A stretch of 64,000 bases of DNA from Talpa occidentalis (GCF_014898055.3 NW_023604295.1:133950676-134014675); one strand, 5' to 3'; positions 37,671-47,744 are shown, counted from the stretch's first letter. The notes: generated by a model not told the origin, from the letters alone. A program made the numbers and translations.

Positions 37671-40600
37671 TCCATTTTTGTGTACAAGAACTGGGGTTTA
37701 GGCTAAAGGTGCAGAGAGTGAGAGGATTCACCAGAGACAGGGTGGGGAGCAGAACAGGCAGATTTACTGAAATACACTTCTCAGGGAAGCAGCGGGTGAG
37801 ACAGGAGAGCGCTGTTACACTATATGTGGGTTAGCTCCCTGGCCAGGGATCAAACTCAGGCCATCAAGATGACAGCACTGAGACTTAGCCCCTAGACCAC
37901 CAGGGAGGCCCCTGTAAAGATCCTTTCTATTTCTCCTTATTTTATTGTTTATGAATCTATACAAACATTTAAATGGTTCTAATTTCCAGATAAGTGATTT
38001 CTGATGTTATTGTTAGGACTTAGTAATATTTTTAGGACACTGAATTTTAACGTTCTCTTAAAACCAGAGTCTACTTTGTTACACAGCCTGCAAATTTGTG
38101 GGATCTCAGATATTTGAGGTAGCATCCACAATTTTCATTATGTATTTCTAACTGGATTAATACTAATTTCATACCTGCTTAACTGGTTTGTATATTTGGG
38201 GATGCTACTTGGTGGTATTTCTGACTAATCTTAACACCCCTGTTATTAGTACTTGCACATTCAACGTTTCTGGTCCATTTTGTCAGAATAATATAGGGTT
38301 ATGCACATTTTGCATTCCACATTTAACACAACCTAATATGGTTTTATATATGTATTTTTTTTTAATTCCATCTGCTTACTCTATCCTGTGAGCTAAGCAC
38401 ACTGAGTCTTCTGCTGGATGCCTATAATGCTGTGCTGTTTTAAGTTCCTACTGTGAGGACCAGCACATTTGTGTATCAGACAGGGAAACCAGAAAACAAG
38501 ACACCTTTCTCAAACTAAGGTTTTGATCAACTTCACCTTTTAAGTTTTCCAGCAAGTTTTCTCTCCTATTTCTGTATTTTAAGGAAGGTGGAAGCTGGTT
38601 TTATAGCTCTGCCTTCAAGAGTTATGTCAACACTCACACTTCATCCCTCTTTCCCTTCTGCCCTACAGATTACTTTAGTGCAATCCAGAAGTTGAAGTCA
38701 AAGGAGGAAATTTTAAAATGGGTCTTTAGTTTGTCGAATGTTTTGTGTTACTGAGCACAGATGGCAACCAAATGGAATAGAATTTGTTTGAAAATTGGGG
38801 CTATTTGAACACTAACAACTTGCAAGTTATATAGCTGAATTTACTTTAAAAAGCCCTAGTATAAGAATTGGAAAATTTCTTTAGCCTTTAGCAATCCAAA
38901 CTATAATTCCAATCATTATGTCTTAGTATTTTTCGATTACTTATAACTGACAGAACAAACTGACTTTGCATCTCATTTAATCCATCAGTATTTTCAAATC
39001 CTATGGAATGTCCAAAGTCAAAATAATAAAAGGAGTAAGTATGCAAAAATGTACTGCCTGCCTTCTTCAGAAGGCTCCGATTTCTGTATACTTAGCACAA
39101 GTCACACTTGCTTAGTCTTACAGATGAACTGCATCTCTGTTGGCTTTTTCCTGCATGTTTAACAAGAGCACAAGAGTTCCTGATAAAGTTCCTAAAGGAA
39201 GCCAAGTCTGTAGTAAGCATCCCATTGTGATTTCTGCTATTTGAAACATCACTAGTCACCTTTCTAACCCTCGTCACTGTTAGCCACTCCAAAATAAATC
39301 TGGTTTTAGAACACTTAGTTGCACTAAGCTATATTGCCCTCATGTGATAAAACTTGTTCAGGCCAAATTGCTTGTATTCATTTCCATTCCCACATACCAC
39401 CACTCTCCTCCTCCCATACCCCTATACATAAGCGTCAGAGAGCCACTCATTTACCAAAGAGGTAACTACAGCTAAAATCAGTTAAAATCCTACTATTTTA
39501 ATAAAGGGATTTTTAAAAATGTTTCTACTTCCTAAGTCTGTATACAAATCTTTTTTTCATCTTCAAATTTTTCTTTGTATTGAAATTTTTTTTTAACATG
39601 AATCCTGGTGGCTCTCTGGGGTACACTGAAGTTCACTGAAAGGCATCTTGTCTATTTTGAAAACAAATATCATGCATGTGACCTCTATTAGTTTTTTATT
39701 TGTACAATGACTTTCTGGAATTAGTAAATCAATTGTTGTACATGATTGCTCTGTGGAATGTAAAAATGGTATCCCCTATGCAGCCTTGTTTATTTCCTCT
39801 GATTGTACTATTAGTAAAAGCATAGTTATTATAAAGCTATTTATATTTTAAATATAAAGACGTGTTTTTTCCATAACAGACATACAGAATACATTTAGGT
39901 TATAGATGTGTTACTTGTAAAGATCTGCTTTGACAAAGTATAAATTAAATAGCAAACATTATATCCCTGTGAGTATTATCAATGGAACATCCCAAAAAGG
40001 ATATTTAAAATGCAGTTCTCCACAGCACATAATTTGGATTTGTTCAGTCATTGCATATATGTTGCCATAGCCACCACCACCACTACACGCCACCCCACCT
40101 CACCCCACCCCACCTCCACACTTAACTGAAATTCTGACAACCAGCTCTTAAGAGTTCTTAATGATTTTTAAACAAACTGACTGACTTTGACTTAACTGAT
40201 TTTTAAACAAGAAGTTTCTCTCATGGTTTTACTTGGGAAGTAATCATGCAGTAAAAAATGCTATGTGATTTATGCAAACAAAACAGCCTGGCATTATTCT
40301 TGGCCTCACCCTTGAGAGCAGTGCATGGGCTGGCAGTGTGGCCATGTAAGTCCTGTCAAGACAGAGTCACGTTCTATGGCATTTCAAGTTTAATTCCAAT
40401 GTAGAGTCTATGTTCCTGTTCCATTACTCTCTGAGCAGCGTTTGATCCTTACTACGAATGTATAAAGTAATAAATGTACATAAAATTATGCTTGCAATTT
40501 TTTTTTCACTAACCTGGTGCAACTACATTCACTCTTATTTTCTTTCTTGCAACTTCTTTAGCAAGAGCACGTGAAAATCCAACTAATCCTCCTTTACTGG

Positions 40601-43600
40601 CACTGTATACAGACTGGCCAGAATTGCCTTTTAAACCAATAATACTTCCTAGGAAAAAAAGAAAGCAAATTCAGTCCAATCAATAGGATTATCTGAATGT
40701 TCAGATAATTTACAGTAAACAAGAAAGTTAAAATTTTATCTCTTCCTTTGCTAAAAGTAGGGATTCCAATCATAGTCATACTACTTTGAGTAATAAAACA
40801 GAGTGAGTCTAGCCCAAACACATAGAAAACAGGATCTGAAAAAAGTTAAGGAGAACCTTGAATGTCAGACAGGGGCTTGATAACAGAGTCATTAGTGAAA
40901 GGAACTCATTCTAATGACTGAGACACAATGAAAATTCCAAAAAGGCTTTTAGTAGGAGCTTAAAATCAGATAGAGCCTGATTAATGGTTCCACAACAGAT
41001 GTAAGCACTCATTCCCACCTGAAAAAAACAGTTCATCTGAAAGTAAAACTCACTAAATTTGGGGCCTCCCCTGGTAGCACAGCAGCTGAGCGCTGGGTTG
41101 CGAGGCTGCCTGCAGCCGAGGGTCCCACATGGCACGCAGACCTCTCCTGTCTCACCCACTGCTCCCCTCAGCAGTATTTCAGTCAGTCTGCCTGTTCTGT
41201 TGCACGCTCTGTCTCTAGTGAATTCTCTCACCCTCCCGCACATCTGGCCATGCAAAAAAAAAAAAAAAAATTCTTAAAACAGAAGTGAAGAAATAATTTT
41301 CTGCAACAGTGACCTGTATTTATGATAAAAAATTAGTCAAGAACCTAAAAATTGGTGCAAGGGGTTAAGCACTGCACTATCAAGTAATCCGCAGCCTCTG
41401 CAGCATGAGTTCGATCCCCGGCTGGCCAGTGAGCAACCCACATGGCAAGGCAGACCTCTCCTGTCTCCCCCACTGCTCCCCTCAGCAGTGTATTTCAGTA
41501 GATCTGCCTGTTCTGTTCCCCACTCTGTCTCTGGTGAATCCTCTCATCTTCCTACATGCATGTATAAATAAATCTTTAAAAAAAAAAAAACTTAAAAATT
41601 TTTGAAAAATTTTTGAAAAAAAATTCCAAACCCTTTTTACAGTATAACCATCAAGACAGATTTAAAATATTTATATATATACATTATATGCCAGTTAATA
41701 ACAAAGGACGAGAACCTGAAGCACAGAAATAGATATGGAACAGAGAAAATAAAGATAAAGAGCTATTAGAGAGAAAGGAAAAATGGAGATAGAAAAACAG
41801 GAAGAAAAATAGCCACAAAAGACCAAACAGGAATCTTTAGTAGCTTTGATTCATATTCATATGGTCAAGAAGTGATAACATCTGAAATATTAATGAACTT
41901 TCTAGCAGGTTAAAGTAGTTCTTTCTGTAGTAAGATTTTCTTATTTTCAATCATAATTTTTTATTTATTTTCAGCACTGTCTACTAGATTCTGAGCAGTG
42001 GTTGACCCTTCCATTCTATAAGGCCACTGGACTATGAAGCTGAACATCATTTGTCATATGTCACTCATCTAAGCAGGTATTAACCTGCTTGACCACTATA
42101 GAGATAAGAATCTGTGATTCCCATTTACCCATTCATCAGTTTTTTCCCACAGATAACAAAATACCGTTCTTTCAAGTTTCACACCTGAATAAATGGCAAG
42201 TCAGTCGATTAAATAGTTTTATGGTATTAGAGACAATAAAAATTGACAAAGGTGAAGACTCACCTATATTAACAATAGACCCTCCCTGTTGTTGAATCAT
42301 GGTCTTGATCGCAGCTTTACATGTCAGCATAGGACCCAAGAGGTTAGTATGAAGCTGAGAGAGCATGTCTTCAGATTTAGCTCTTACTAAAAGGCTATCC
42401 CTACAAAACACACATATGCAACATGTAAAGTTAAAAGTAATTCCTCAAAATTCCTTTAAAAAGCACTCTTAGATATGTATCCAAGGAATATAAAACAGTA
42501 ATTTGAAGTTCATTGCAGCACTATTTACAGTAGCATAACTATGGAAGCCACAAAAACAGAAGACATGGTATATATATACATAATGGAATACTACTCAGAT
42601 AAACTCTTGCCATTTGTAACAACATGGATGGAACTACAGGGGATTATGCTGAACTAATTAAGTCAGAGGGAGAAAGACAAATACAGTGTCATCTATATAA
42701 GAAATATAGAGAAACAAAGGGTCAGATATAGCCAAACTAATAGCATACCCTAGAAATCTGACTGTAGAATTAAGGCTACCACACCAGGGAGGGAAGAGGG
42801 GAGGAGCAAGCACAAAATCCAGAGGGAACACAATGGATTATGGTGGTGTGGTAGAACAACACCTGAAGGGGGAGATTCTATAGCTCTAAAACAGAAACAT
42901 AAACCAATGTTTCCTCAACTTAAAAAAAAAAAAGTCCTCAAACTGGGCCTTACTGATGTTAGAGATATATTGCCATAGGAAAGAATGGTACAGATTAACA
43001 GACCAAGCTTTAATATATAGTTTTTCTTCCAATTAGAAGTCAAACAACATAATAAATTAACTCATACTAGTCAAAGACATATTAAGGAAAAGAAGACATA
43101 TTAGAGGCTTAAATTTTCGACCAACCTGTTAATTCCAGCTGCGTTTACCAAGAAATTAACGGGACCCAAATTTTTCCCCATTTCTTCAAATGCATTTTGA
43201 ACATCACGTTCTTTGGCAACATCACAGCTAAATGCAAAATGACCTCCTACAAACAAAGTTACATTAGAATTACTTACAATGTGAAGTTTAAAACCATTCA
43301 ATATATACTTGCTAAGCATCTATTATAAACTAGGCCTATGATAATCTAGAATGCAAAGATAAAAAAAATGACTGTCATAGGCTTCTGCTCTCATTGATTT
43401 CAGTCTAATGAAACTAACATGAGAGAGAATGGGAAATGAGAAACAGGTAATACAGAATGTTCACCTCAAAAAAAATTTTAATCAAAAATAGGAGGGCATT
43501 TTTCCTGTTTATAAGACTTTGTAAGATTTATTTAACAATATAGCTTTGATACTGACCCCTTACCACCCAATTGAAGAGTCTTCTGAGTTTTATATTCCTG

Positions 43601-45671
43601 TTTTGGAATTTATGTCTAATTCTATTAGGGTTATGTAGAATTGATTTCTTGGCCATAAGTGTAAACTCTAATGGGTCTTTTTATTTTTACTATGGCATAC
43701 ATATTATCATGACTATTATTCAAGCCTGCCCATTTGGAGGGTTGAGACATAGCAGGAAACTGTAAAAAAATGCCAACGCTACAAACTATGAAGGAAAAAA
43801 AAATATTAAAACAACTGTTACTCATCTTTTTTAATGTCCACTTTTTAAAAAATGTTTTGATTAAATGCCCCCAAAATTACACTTCAAAGGAAAATAAAGC
43901 ATTTTAACACTAAAATAGACTTTTGAAAAATGATTGTTTTCCGGCTGACTTCCAGGAATGTTGATTACCCCTCAACCTTTAGAAAAAGTAAGTCACCTGG
44001 GAAGTCACACTTTCTGGGTGAAAACCAGTCACTGATGAAACACATGGTTCAAGGAAATGAAAAGCCACAAACAACCTCTGAGTCTCACTCTTGGCTTTCA
44101 CCTGTGCCTTGTTGGGTCTGCAAATTTCAACCAAGATTTTCACCTAGTCCAGCAAACACTAATAGCTTGGGGGGGCCCCCAAGGAGTATCACTCTTTCAC
44201 CCTTTGTTAGTGTAACATAACGGCAATAAATATAAGGAGCAAGAAGCATTCACTGTGATTCTCTCTAGCCTATATAAATATATATATATATTTTTTCTCC
44301 TTTTAGTCTAATGTTTTGCCAACCCATGTAAACAATTAGGGTGAGTTCACGATACCAAACCAATGTGTAATGTCATAAGGTACAAACACGAGGTGCATCC
44401 CGGGTCGCTGATTTCCCAGTGCCCCAGGAAGGTAAATGAGAGGCATCTGTTCACTCTCGGAACTAAACAAACTGCAGCATGTTAGTTTTCTAGCATTCTC
44501 TTTCTTCTTACCAGCAAGACTAAAGTTCACAAAACAAGTAGTAACCCGTTAATAAACAGGCAAAAATTGTAGTTTTTATGCAGTAAGGAATGTGGTTGGA
44601 TAAATCTCAATTGCCCATTCATAAAAGTCACCAATGGGCCTCCCTGGTGGTGCAAGGGATTAAGACGCAACCTATGAAGCTGTCCACAACCACTGCAGCA
44701 TGAGTTCGATCCCCAGCGGGCCAGGGAGCAACCCACATGGCGCAGCAGACCTCTCCTGACTCCCCCGCTGCTCCCCTCAGCAGTGTATTTCAGTCAAGCT
44801 GCCTGTTCTGCTCCCTACTGTCTCTAGTGAATCCTCTCTCTCACCACACCTCTGGCCTGTACCCCAGCTCTTGTATGCATAAATAAATCCTAAAAAAAAA
44901 AAAAAAAAAGTCACCAAAGCCTGGTAACTCAGTAATGCTTGCGGGTGTGGTAGAGCGAACCCAGTGTAGTTCACACTGGTACTCAGAAGTCTCAGCATCC
45001 GCACCGGGACCAGAACTGCACTCAGCACAACTTCAGGGAGCCCCTAAAGCCTGACACACCCACCTTTCCTGCCTGAACCCCCTGCACAGCTTCCAGGACG
45101 CCCAGAATCTTGCGCCAGGGCCGAGCCCTTTACCCCACAGAAAATGTTAACCGTTGCGTGGCTCTCTCCTACCAGCTGCCAAAACAAACAGCTGCTCCCG
45201 GGGAGCCCTAGCCTCGAGGAGGGGGGTGCCTATAAATGGGCCCTCAAAGACCTCTAAGTCCCCACGAAACTCCAAGAGTTAGTCCCGGGACGGCAGGCGG
45301 CGCGGCAGGAGGCGTTCTGCGGTCAACAGGGAGGCTGCGGGCAAGGGTATGTGCACGGGCTGCGGTCTACACTCGGGCTGCAGTCTGAACTCGGGAGTGC
45401 TCTTGCACCCCGAAAGCTGAACTGCTAAGCCTCAGCGCCCCAAAGGGCTGACCCGTTCGTTTTACAAACCAGGGGACCTGCGGCGCTTGAACTGCTGACA
45501 CCACTGCAAAGCTGTAGTTCGGTACCTACCGCCGAGCTCACCGGCGGCGGCTTGGGCCATGTCCAGATTTCTGGCGAGGACGGCCACGCGGTAGCCTTTG
45601 TGGGCCAGTAACTGGGCGACCGCCCGGCCAATGCCCCGAGAGCCTCCAAAAACAGCACAGACTTTGTCCAT
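26478..45671 (-). CDS. CBR4: Carbonyl reductase 4, complete, five coding exons
   Basis: Exons 45671-45530, 43246-43126, 42400-42264, 40648-40514 and 26656-26478 join to 714 nt, giving 237 residues plus stop, the usual length. It is a classical short-chain dehydrogenase/reductase. GGSRGIG (9-15) binds the NADPH phosphates and NAAG is at 82-85. The catalytic triad is Ser135, Tyr148 and Lys152 (YSASK), and a C-terminal VDGG region follows. CBR4 reduces quinones and, as the beta subunit with HSD17B8, forms the mitochondrial 3-ketoacyl-ACP reductase of type II fatty-acid synthesis. All junctions are AG/GT with matching phases. The start is the Met in CCAAGATGG that opens the SDR fold. The promoter is CpG-rich and TATA-less. 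No defect seen. Confidence 0.97.
27297..27550 (+). mobile_element. tRNA-Glu-type SINE
   Basis: GGGCCTCCCTGGTGGCACAA head, the CAGACCTCTCCTGTCTCGCC body and an A/T-rich end at about 27550. It is followed within 10 bp by a second SINE in the same direction. Confidence 0.88.
27558..27827 (+). mobile_element. tRNA-Glu-type SINE, tandem with previous
   Basis: Head GGGCCTCCCTGGTGGCACAA with AGTTCGATCCCCGGCC B box. The tail is AAATAAATAAATCTTAAAAA. It probably inserted in the A-rich tail of the neighbour, a favoured L1 endonuclease target. Confidence 0.9.
28080..28460 (+). repeat. Probable old L1 3' relic
   Basis: Phrases like AAAGAACTGGTAAAATAAAT followed by CATGGCCCATGCACACAATA resemble the late ORF2 part of ancient L1s. 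Strongly decayed. Confidence 0.4.
28853..29125 (-). mobile_element. tRNA-Glu-type SINE, antisense, exact duplication
   Basis: The T-rich tail (TTTAAGATTTATTTATTTAG) is at left and the head ends at GGGAGGCCC. A perfect 15-bp target-site duplication (28838-28852 and 29126-29140) flanks it. Confidence 0.92.
29408..29690 (+). mobile_element. tRNA-Glu-type SINE
   Basis: GGGCCTCCCCAGTGGTGCAG head, standard body, (AAAT)n and A-rich tail. The flanks share ACCTTATA (29400-29407 and 29691-29698). Confidence 0.9.
29780..29905 (+). repeat. Possible MIR relic
   Basis: AGACTCTCTTCCCTACTCTA and CATTACCTTGGGTAAATCAT recall the MIR tRNA-core region. Weak. Confidence 0.35.
31100..31338 (-). mobile_element. 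tRNA-Glu-type SINE, antisense
   Basis: Begins with GTAAGATTTATTTATTTATAC (as the tail, reversed) and ends CACCGAGGAGGCC. CAGTTCT occurs on both sides (31082-31088 and about 31339-31345), an imperfect duplication. GC-rich young subfamily resembling 11925 and 48968. Confidence 0.88.
31797..32065 (+). mobile_element. tRNA-Glu-type SINE
   Basis: Head GGGCCTCCCCAGTGGCGCAA. A 15-bp duplication with one mismatch (31782-31796 and 32066-32080) defines the limits. Confidence 0.9.
32219..32296. repeat. Local direct repeat, 28 bp, 50-bp period
   Basis: Identical 28-bp copies at 32219-32246 and 32269-32296, with the short motif ATAGTCAGTAT also between them. A small tandem duplication. Confidence 0.9.
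33000..33745 (+). repeat. Old L1-type relic split by a SINE
   Basis: Before and after the SINE (33188-33462) the text reads like late L1: AGACTAAACGCCCATCAAGA, then CAGAACAGGGAAATCTACAG and AGTAGTGGCTGCCAGAAGAT. Degenerate. Confidence 0.45.
33188..33462 (+). mobile_element. tRNA-Glu-type SINE
   Basis: GGGCCTCCTTGGTAGTGCAA head with GGTTAAGTCTCTGCATTATG (the tRNA-Glu-like subfamily). Standard body and AAATAAATCTTTTTAAAA tail. Confidence 0.88.
34260..34514 (+). mobile_element. tRNA-Glu-type SINE, 5' part of chimera
   Basis: Head GGCCTCCCCTGGTGGCGCGG; body GACAGACCTCTCCTGCCACA; tail ATAAATAAATAAATCTTTAA, running into L1 at an A-rich joint. Confidence 0.9.
34515..35352 (+). mobile_element. L1 3' segment, 3' part of chimera
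   Basis: Late ORF2 (phrases AAAATGGGCAGAAGAGC and GCAATTCCACTCCTAGGCA), the ORF2 end [18 protein letters not shown], and a 3' UTR with GGAGTCAAAATAAGGGGG. About 800 bp, little diverged. Confidence 0.9.
35860..35940 (+). repeat. Possible L2/MIR 3' relic
   Basis: CTTAGCACAGTCCTTGCGCA and AGAAGACACTCCAGGAAGTC match the usual ...AGCACAGTGCCTGGCACATAG... tail layout, then GAGTGAGT. Weak. Confidence 0.4.
36042..36127. repeat. Local direct repeat, 31 bp, 55-bp period
   Basis: Identical 31-bp copies at 36042-36072 and 36097-36127. The DNA between them repeats CTATTATTTGTAA again. A local duplication. Confidence 0.9.
37636..37911 (-). mobile_element. tRNA-Glu-type SINE, antisense, tRNA-like head
   Basis: A long T run (about 30) at left is the poly-A tail. 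The head on the - strand reads CCTCCCTGGTGGTCTAGGGG and GGCCTGAGTTTGATCCCTGG, close to tRNA-Glu. The flanks carry similar TGTA(G/A)AGATC (37626-37635 and 37913-37922). Confidence 0.88.
40514..40648 (-). CDS. CBR4: CBR4 exon 4, catalytic exon
   Basis: The 135-bp exon encodes residues 134-178, including Ser135 ([10 protein letters not shown]), Tyr148 and Lys152 (SVYSASKGG), the Arg-rich [10 protein letters not shown] and the start of the APG loop. The acceptor is TTTTCCTAG and the donor CCAG|GTTAGT. Skipping this in-frame exon would remove all catalytic residues. Confidence 0.97.
41062..41272 (+). mobile_element. SINE with internal deletion of the B box
   Basis: The head (GGGCCTCCCCTGGTAGCACA) is followed directly by GCCTGCAGCC then GAGGGTCCCACATGG, so the GGTTCGATCCC segment is missing. 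The body and a pure A tail (about 18) are normal. Confidence 0.88.
41354..41592 (+). mobile_element. tRNA-Glu-type SINE, slightly 5'-truncated
   Basis: Starts within the head at GGTGCAAGGGGTTAAGC. The B box GAGTTCGATCCCCGGC, body and AAATAAATCTTTAAAA tail are intact. Confidence 0.88.
42264..42400 (-). CDS. CBR4: CBR4 exon 3
   Basis: The 137-bp exon encodes residues 89-133, with [20 protein letters not shown] (helix E) and GGSIVNI (strand 5). The acceptor is TTTTGTAG and the donor ATAG|GTGAGT. Confidence 0.96.
42401..43125 (-). other. CBR4: CBR4 intron 2 with an old L1 relic
   Basis: A 725-bp intron, mostly occupied by an L1 remnant at about 42470-42935. Confidence 0.85.
42470..42935 (+). 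mobile_element. Old L1 3' remnant
   Basis: CATTGCAGCACTATTTACAG, CATAATGGAATACTACTCAG and ACAACATGGATGGAACTACA are L1 late ORF2 phrases. It ends in an A run near 42935. More diverged than the 34.5-kb copy. Confidence 0.8.
43126..43246 (-). CDS. CBR4: CBR4 exon 2
   Basis: The 121-bp exon encodes residues 48-88, [20 protein letters not shown] to LVNAAGIN. It holds the CDV adenine-side acidic residue and the NAAG motif. The acceptor is TTTGTAG and the donor AACAG|GTTGG. Arg88 is split with exon 3. Confidence 0.96.
43247..45529 (-). other. CBR4: CBR4 intron 1 with one SINE and GC-rich 5' end
   Basis: A 2.3-kb intron. One SINE at 44636. The part nearest exon 1 (about 45080-45529) is GC-rich and belongs to the promoter island. 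No other gene seen. Confidence 0.85.
44636..44905 (+). mobile_element. tRNA-Glu-type SINE, exact duplication
   Basis: Head GGGCCTCCCTGGTGGTGCAA, standard body, long A tail. A 12-bp duplication, AAAAGTCACCAA (44623-44634 and 44906-44917), flanks it. Confidence 0.92.
45530..45671 (-). CDS. CBR4: CBR4 exon 1 (coding part)
   Basis: It encodes [20 protein letters not shown] and the first beta-alpha-beta unit of the Rossmann fold to AAAGELG. The donor is G|GTAGGT. The open frame extends 19 codons upstream, but the residues before this Met do not belong to the SDR fold, and the Met has a good context (AAGATGG). Confidence 0.96.
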
Positions 45672-45858
45672 CTTGGACCGAGGCTGCACAGGCGGCCTCT
45701 TTCCGCTTTTTAACCACCGCGATTCCAAAACTTAAAACCTAAAGGCCAGACCGCAGGACTGTGGGGAGCACCGTGCAGCGCCCCGACACCTCCCTAAACC
45801 AGAGGAGTCTGGCAAGCCAGGAGGACGCGAAGAGGCGCAAAAATACCGCGTGTGCCTG

Positions 45859-45866
45859 TGACGTCA
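45859..45866. promoter_or_regulatory. Palindromic CRE
   Basis: A full TGACGTCA, the CREB/ATF site, about 190 bp upstream of the CBR4 start codon within the CpG island. Confidence 0.6.
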
Positions 45867-45939
45867 GCGCGCAGGGCTCCCAGGCGCCGTGCCTACGGGG
45901 TCGCAGGCGTGACACAGGCAGGCTGGCCGGTGCTGCACT

Positions 45940-45958
45940 GCATGCTGGGACTTGTAGT
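45940..45958 (-). promoter_or_regulatory. ZNF143/SBS-type element
   Basis: On the - strand it reads ACTACAAGTCCCAGCATGC, the well-known promoter motif bound by ZNF143 (and THAP11 or Notch complexes at overlapping bases). It lies about 270 bp upstream of the start codon. Nearly consensus. Confidence 0.7.
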
Positions 45959-46465
45959 CTTGAAGAGGGACCGGCATAGACGTGAACGAATTGCTCAGTC
46001 GGGAAGTTATTCCTGGTAGTTAAGAGGTACCTCCGTGGTCGCTGCGACGTGGGAATAGGAATTGGAGCTCGAGGGACCAGGTATTCTAGTTTGCCTGGAA
46101 CTACTGGTTTTTGTTTTTTTTTAATTTTGATGAAATCTAGTTTATTATTTTTGCCCCCTTTGGTTGATAGCACATCCTTAGGTGTCATATATATGAAACT
46201 TGCCTAATCCAAAGTCAAGAAGATTTATACCTATGTTTTATAGTTAAAGCTCTTACTTTAAAGTCTTCGATACACGTTGAGTTTATTTTTTCACATGATG
46301 TGAAGCAGAAGGTCCAATTTCATTCTTCCACATGTAGCTATAGAGTTGTCCCATGACCGCATCTTAAAAGATCATTCTTCCCCATTACATGGTCCTGACA
46401 CCCTTGTAAAAAGCAAACTAAGCATTAATGGCAAGGTTGGTTAGGGTCTCAGTTTTATTCTATTT

Positions 46466-46540
46466 TTTAAAATATTTTATTTTATATAATTCTTACATCA
46501 TTTTTCATTTTTGCACAATGTATGCATTTTCATTTTGTGG
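46466..46540 (-). mobile_element. L1 3'-end remnant, antisense
   Basis: The - strand reads GAAAATGCATACATTGTGCA, then AAAAATGAAAAATGATGTAA and an A-rich tail. It is the same L1 end as at 46960-47000 but reversed. Confidence 0.8.
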
Positions 46541-46628
46541 AACTGCCGGGTTTTTAAGGCACTTGACTTTCTAAAATCAGGGAAGTCGCTGGCAAACTAG
46601 AGGAGTTGATCACTGTAGTTAAAACTCA

Positions 46629-47038
46629 GAATATATACACAATGGAATATTACTCAGTAATCAAAAAAAATAAATAAACTCATGCAATTCGCAGCAACTC
46701 GAGCAATTTGGACCTGGATGGGATCATGCTCAGCGAAATAAGCCAGAAAGAAAAAGAAAAATACCAGATGGTCTCACTCATGGCAGGAATTTAGAAAACC
46801 TAAATAAGGGACCAGGAAAAACACTAATTATAATAAAGTAAAAATCAAAATCAACGAGCAACTATGAACCAAAAACACATTAGGGAGAGGGGAGAAGAAA
46901 GGAGGGACTAGGGTCAAAATAAGGGGGTGTGGGAATTGTATGGAGACTATAACCAAGATGAAAATGCATACATTGTGCAAAAATGAAAAATGATGTAAAA
47001 AAATATATAAAAGAAAGAAAAAAAGAAAAAAAAAACAT
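46629..47038 (+). mobile_element. Young 5'-truncated L1
   Basis: ATATACACAATGGAATATTA to the ORF2 end and complete 3' UTR with A/G-rich tail. It lies 90 bp from the inverted L1 end at 46466-46540. Confidence 0.88.
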
Positions 47039-47744
47039 GCTTTTGGCATCACTAGTGTCTACCTTTCACACAGGACTTGTCTCTGGCTGGAGCTGGGTGT
47101 CTTACTTGTTAGAAGTAGTCCCAGAATATCGGACTCACACAAAAACCTATCCTACCTGTCCCTTCTCTAAGTTACAGAAGAAATGGGCCTCAACCCACCT
47201 AGACGTTGCAGCTCATCTGAAAGAGTGCTGTGAAGGCAATGCCTGGTGAAGAACGCACATAGTGAGCCCAAGAAATGTTAATTGAATAGTCGCAAACAGG
47301 ATCAAACAAGCAAAGGTTACTGCAGAAAAATAAAAATGGGTTCCTGCAATTCTTACTTGGCTGTGCTGATTTCTCTGTTAATAAACTGAAATTGAGTGAT
47401 AAAATTATACTGTACAAAGGAAGATTTCCTTGACACAATATCATTGTATTATATGGCTCAGAAAATTATAAACGGTAATCCCTTCTACTTAAAGAACACA
47501 CAACCTGGAATATCAGCACTAATAAACCAGAAACACTAGTGAGTAGGCCAAAGCCATATTGAAGTGCAAAATTACACTATCAATAGCTCAGAGCTGATTC
47601 TGACTTGAGGAAAATGAGGGGGTGAGCAAAAGAATAAACCTGTAAGCAAATTAACATTACCTTTTAATAATTTTATTCCAACTTGATTCAAAAGAGATAT
47701 GAAATGGTAAAATTACCTGAGTAAAATCTCTTAGATGTTAAGAT
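47039..47744. other. Intergenic, nothing recognised
   Basis: Mixed-composition sequence after the L1 tail. No gene or named repeat seen. Confidence 0.55.

Larger units (their letters stand above)
26657..40513 (-). other. CBR4: CBR4 intron 4 (13.9 kb), SINE-rich
   Basis: The largest intron. It holds SINEs at 27297, 27558, 28853, 29408, 31100, 31797, 33188, 34260 and 37636, plus an L1 chimera and older L1, MIR and L2 relics. Stretches 30060-31080, 32080-33000, 35370-37620 and 37920-40500 contain no gene. I see only short tandem duplications there (32219-32296, 36042-36127) and a C/A-rich run at 40078-40120. Confidence 0.85.
40649..42263 (-). other. CBR4: CBR4 intron 3 with two SINEs
   Basis: A 1.6-kb intron with SINEs at 41062 and 41354. 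Otherwise A-rich, no gene. Confidence 0.85.
45280..46080 (-). promoter_or_regulatory. CBR4: CBR4 CpG-island promoter
   Basis: GC-rich, CpG-dense stretch around exon 1 in an otherwise AT-rich window, without a TATA box near the start. It contains a CRE (45859-45866) and a ZNF143-type site (45940-45958). Such promoters are often bidirectional. A divergent + strand transcript is possible, but nothing in the sequence proves one. Confidence 0.75.

Noticed and set aside
45739..46188. 149-codon frame upstream of CBR4 on the - strand
   Set aside because: Lies in the CpG-rich promoter where stops are rare; no similarity, and the accepted CBR4 start is downstream.
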